Assembly (NCBI GenBank): GCA_937995755.1
Contig: CALKJD010000003.1
Coordinates: 1 to 45,851 of the forward strand
Length of the DNA stretch: 45,851 nucleotides
Direction: 5' to 3'
Source of the DNA: an uncultured Saprospiraceae bacterium
GTDB taxonomy: Bacteria > Bacteroidota > Bacteroidia > Chitinophagales > Saprospiraceae
A program made the translations under genes and the position numbers. Positions within the stretch are counted from its first letter, which is position 1; every line of letters begins with the position of its first letter. The notes beneath the pieces are model-generated. The model saw only the letters and a list, made by a program, of their open reading frames with translations. It was not told where the DNA came from and did not search any database. This document shows positions 43,199-45,851 of this stretch, piece after piece.

Positions 43199-44503
43199 AT
43201 GAGTGTTGAAATAATAAGTATAATCGTTCTGTTTGTATGCTTCTTTGGTCTGTTGATGATCAAAGTACCGATTGCCTATAGTATAGGTATTTCTACTACA
43301 TTAAGTCTTTTGCTAAATATCGATACGCTTCCTGGTGTCACTACTATCGCGCAGCGTATGACTACAGGAATAGATAGTTTCGCATTACTGGCGATCCCAT
43401 TTTTTATTCTTGCAGGTGAGATTATGAAGAGAGGTGGTATAGCCAATCGCTTGATCAACTTTGCCAAATCTATAGTTTCTAGTTTGCCTGGTGGATTGGG
43501 GTATGTCAATGTTGTAGCATCCATGTTTTTTGGTGCCATTTCCGGATCGGCATTGGCAGCAGCATCAGCTATTGGGTCTATCATGACAGATAGAATGGAA
43601 GAAGAAGGCTATCCAAGAGAGATTAGTGCGTCTATTAATATTACATCGTCTACTACGGGTTTATTAATCCCTCCTAGTAATATACTTATTGTATATGCAT
43701 TGGCTAGTGGTGGTACCGCCTCAGTAGCAGCTCTGTTTATCGCAGGGTATATACCAGGTATATTACTGGGTTTGGCTATTATGGGATACATCGCTTACAT
43801 ATCTATTAAAAAGGATTATCCTAGAGGAGAAAGAACAAGTGTCGTACAGGTATGGAAGTATTTCAGAAAAGCATTTTTTAGTCTTTTACTGTTATTTATC
43901 GTAGTTGGAGGGATAGTCGCTGGAGTATTTACAGCTACTGAAGCTTCTGTAGTTGCGGTCCTATACGCTGCTACCTTGGCCTTGGTTTACGGTGATTTGA
44001 AAATGGCTGATTTCCCAAAGGTGTTATTGGCTAGTGCAAAGACAACAGTAGTAGTTATGTTTTTAATTTGCACTTCGATGGCTATGTCATGGCTGTTCTC
44101 TTTTGAAGGTATTCCTGAGATGATTAGTTCGTTTCTATTAGAGTCTTTGAATAATAAATACGCAATATTTTTAGCCATTAATGTTATTCTACTTATAGTT
44201 GGAACATTCATGGATATGACACCAGCGGTATTAATATTTACACCCATTTTTCTTCCTGTAGTTACTACATTAGGTATGGATCCTGTTCATTTCGGAATTG
44301 TCATTGTACTTAATCTCTGTATTGGCATTTGTACGCCACCAGTAGGTACCTTGTTGTTCGTGGGAAGTGGTGTGGCAAAAGTTTCTGTAACTCAAGTGAT
44401 AAGACCGTTGTTGCCATTTTTGGCTATCATGGTCATGGTTTTGATGATGATTAGTTTCATCCCTGAGATATCGATGTTTTTACCAAAGTTTTTCAACTTG
44501 TAG
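43199..44503 (+). CDS. dctM: TRAP transporter large membrane subunit
   Basis: This 434-residue protein is the channel-forming subunit, with about a dozen hydrophobic segments. Conserved signatures are GAISGSALAAASAIGSIM in the first half and CIGICTPPVGTLLFVG in the second, matching the two inverted-repeat hairpin regions of DctM that bind sodium and substrate. It drives sodium-linked import of the acid bound by DctP. Length and pattern are normal for the family. Confidence 0.94.
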   Translation: MSVEIISIIVLFVCFFGLLMIKVPIAYSIGISTTLSLLLNIDTLPGVTTIAQRMTTGIDSFALLAIPFFILAGEIMKRGGIANRLINFAKSIVSSLPGGLGYVNVVASMFFGAISGSALAAASAIGSIMTDRMEEEGYPREISASINITSSTTGLLIPPSNILIVYALASGGTASVAALFIAGYIPGILLGLAIMGYIAYISIKKDYPRGERTSVVQVWKYFRKAFFSLLLLFIVVGGIVAGVFTATEASVVAVLYAATLALVYGDLKMADFPKVLLASAKTTVVVMFLICTSMAMSWLFSFEGIPEMISSFLLESLNNKYAIFLAINVILLIVGTFMDMTPAVLIFTPIFLPVVTTLGMDPVHFGIVIVLNLCIGICTPPVGTLLFVGSGVAKVSVTQVIRPLLPFLAIMVMVLMMISFIPEISMFLPKFFNL

Positions 44504-44649
44504 CAAAGTCTATATCTTAAGTGATTCGAATTTTGGCTTTGGTAATAAGTTGATAGTTTAAAGTGATTTATTGTGTAGACATTAGTTGGCTAGCTCGTTT
44601 TTATAGTGGCTCATGTTTATTTTCTTATGCAGTTTTTAAAATAATTGTT

Positions 44650-44907
44650 ATGTCTGATAAAAATTTACAAGAATATTGGAAAAGGAATCTTCGCTATTTG
44701 TTGATTTTGTTGAGCGTGTGGTTCATGGTTTCTTTTGGGTTTGGAATCCTTTTCGCTGAACAGTTAAATACGATAAAAATTGGGGGATTTCCACTGGGTT
44801 TTTGGTTTGCGCAGCAAGGTTCTATTTATGTATTTGTTGTTTTGATTTTTGTATATGTTTGGTTGATGAATAGGCTGGATGTAGAATTCGATGTAGACGA
44901 GAAATAA
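44650..44907 (+). CDS. DUF4212 small subunit of a sodium:solute symporter
   Basis: The ATG at 44650 gives an 85-residue protein, MSDKNLQEYWKRN onward, with two membrane segments and the conserved GGFPLGFWFAQQGSIYVFV block of DUF4212. An upstream in-frame ATG at 44563 would add 29 residues unlike the family, so the shorter form is chosen. DUF4212 genes regularly precede VC_2705-type symporters, as here (29 bp gap), and are thought to form their small subunit. Confidence 0.9.
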   Translation: MSDKNLQEYWKRNLRYLLILLSVWFMVSFGFGILFAEQLNTIKIGGFPLGFWFAQQGSIYVFVVLIFVYVWLMNRLDVEFDVDEK

Positions 44908-44936
44908 ATTTCACAATAATTTAAAGAGTATAAAAC

Positions 44937-45851
44937 ATGGATCTTCAAACGTGGACATATTTAATCGTAGGGTTGACTTTTGCTTTGTATATCGGAATCG
45001 CTATATGGGCTCGAGCAGGATCGACAAAAGAATTTTATGTAGCAGGAGGTGGAGTGTCTCCTTTAGCTAACGGATTAGCGACTGCCGCGGATTGGATGTC
45101 AGCAGCTTCTTATCTTTCTATGGCAGGATTGATTTCCTTTATGGGATACGGTGGTGCTCAGTACTTAATGGGATGGACAGGAGGATATGTACTTTTGGCT
45201 TTACTTCTAGCTCCATATCTCAGAAAATTTGGCAAGTTTACTGTGCCTGATTTTATTGGAGAAAGATACTATTCTAAGACAGCAAGGTTGGTAGCTTTAC
45301 TATGTGCGATACTCGTTTCTTTTACCTACGTCGTAGGACAAATGAAAGGAGTAGGAGTGGCATTTGCAAGGTTTTTAGAAGTGCCATTTACTACAGGAAT
45401 TGTGATAGGTATTGCAATCGTATTTTTCTATGCGGTATTAGGTGGGATGAAAGGTATCACATACACTCAAGTGGCGCAGTATTGTGTACTGATTTTTGCT
45501 TTCACTGTTCCTGCCGTATTTATATCCTTACAGATGGTTGGCAATCCTATTCCTCAAGTAGGTTTTGGTGGTACACTCTCTGATGGTACCTACCTCTTAG
45601 ATAAACTCAATTTGCTGAGTGTCGACTTGGGGTTTGCAGAGTATACTTCTATGGGTATGGATGATCGAGTAAATATGTTTTTCGTAACTGCAGCTTTGAT
45701 GTTTGGTACCGCAGGTCTACCTCATGTGATAGTAAGGTTCTTTACAGTTCCTAAAGTAAGAGATGCTCGTAAATCTGCAGGCTATGCATTATTCTTTATC
45801 GCTTTATTATATACAACAGCTCCAGCGGTTGCCACCTTCGCAAGGACAAAT
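44937..45851 (+). CDS. VC_2705-type sodium:solute symporter (partial, runs off right edge)
   Basis: The frame opens at the ATG at 44937 and continues to the last base, giving 305 residues. It has the sodium:solute symporter pattern: [29 protein letters not shown] at about 24-52 with the conserved AADW motif, [11 protein letters not shown] at about 102-112, and [14 protein letters not shown] at about 168-181. This SSS subfamily is related to the acetate permease ActP and pairs with the DUF4212 gene. The substrate is probably a short monocarboxylate such as acetate, which could come from the acetylesterases of this locus, but that link is only inferred. The C-terminus lies outside the window. 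Confidence 0.92.
   Translation, partial: MDLQTWTYLIVGLTFALYIGIAIWARAGSTKEFYVAGGGVSPLANGLATAADWMSAASYLSMAGLISFMGYGGAQYLMGWTGGYVLLALLLAPYLRKFGKFTVPDFIGERYYSKTARLVALLCAILVSFTYVVGQMKGVGVAFARFLEVPFTTGIVIGIAIVFFYAVLGGMKGITYTQVAQYCVLIFAFTVPAVFISLQMVGNPIPQVGFGGTLSDGTYLLDKLNLLSVDLGFAEYTSMGMDDRVNMFFVTAALMFGTAGLPHVIVRFFTVPKVRDARKSAGYALFFIALLYTTAPAVATFARTN

Overview
The window is one side of a large glycan-use region from a low-GC member of the Bacteroidota. The signs are C-terminal type IX secretion (T9SS) sorting domains on several secreted proteins, TonB-dependent receptors (TBDTs) with an N-terminal carboxypeptidase-regulatory-like domain, and a promoter of the Bacteroidota form TTTG-N19-TATATTTG. 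I cannot place the genus. No rRNA, tRNA, CRISPR array, transposase or phage gene was recognised.

Layout, left to right. (1) 1-1853 (-): the start of a secreted protein built from near-identical 190-residue repeats, running off the left edge. (2) 8040-2057 (-): an L-rhamnose catabolic operon, RhaD-aldolase/lactaldehyde dehydrogenase fusion, RhaI, RhaB and an FMN-dependent L-lactate dehydrogenase. (3) 12933-8339 (-): a TBDT followed by a T9SS beta-helix protein. (4) 13491-26554 (+): a run of GH78 alpha-L-rhamnosidase, GH2 enzyme, T9SS surface protein, unknown Asp-rich secreted protein, PhyH-type dioxygenase, creatininase-family hydrolase, aldo/keto reductase, RhaT and an alpha/beta-hydrolase esterase. 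(5) 36535-26614 (-): beta-helix/FN3/T9SS protein, LacI-family regulator, KduI, KduD, SGNH acetylesterase, a second beta-helix protein and a DUF4861 lipoprotein. (6) 36903-41452 (+): a second TBDT plus T9SS beta-helix pair, paralogous to (3). (7) 41728-44503 (+): a complete TRAP transporter (DctP, DctQ, DctM). (8) 44650 to the right edge (+): a DUF4212 small subunit and a VC_2705-type sodium:solute symporter.

Taken together, the genes suggest use of an acetylated glycan containing L-rhamnose and uronic acid. Surface beta-helix proteins and two TBDTs would bind, cut and import oligomers. GH78 and GH2 would release rhamnose and other sugars. RhaT would carry rhamnose inward, and RhaI, RhaB, RhaD and LldD would turn it into DHAP and pyruvate. 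Unsaturated uronate from lyase action would be handled by KduI and KduD, with the TRAP system a likely acid-sugar importer. No sulfatase was seen, which argues against a heavily sulfated substrate such as ulvan. No SusD, no GH88/GH105 and no KDG kinase or aldolase were recognised.

A LacI-family regulator sits in block 5. Five copies of a CAAACGTTTG-like palindrome lie before blocks 1, 3, 4, 5/6 and kduI, so a single uronate- or oligosaccharide-responsive regulon is the simplest reading. The rhamnose operon lacks this box. The most unusual elements are the duplicated TBDT plus T9SS beta-helix pairs without SusD, two further paralogous beta-helix proteins, the 570-bp tandem repeats, the unassigned Asp-rich protein, and the dioxygenase/creatininase/aldo-keto reductase trio inside a rhamnosidase operon.
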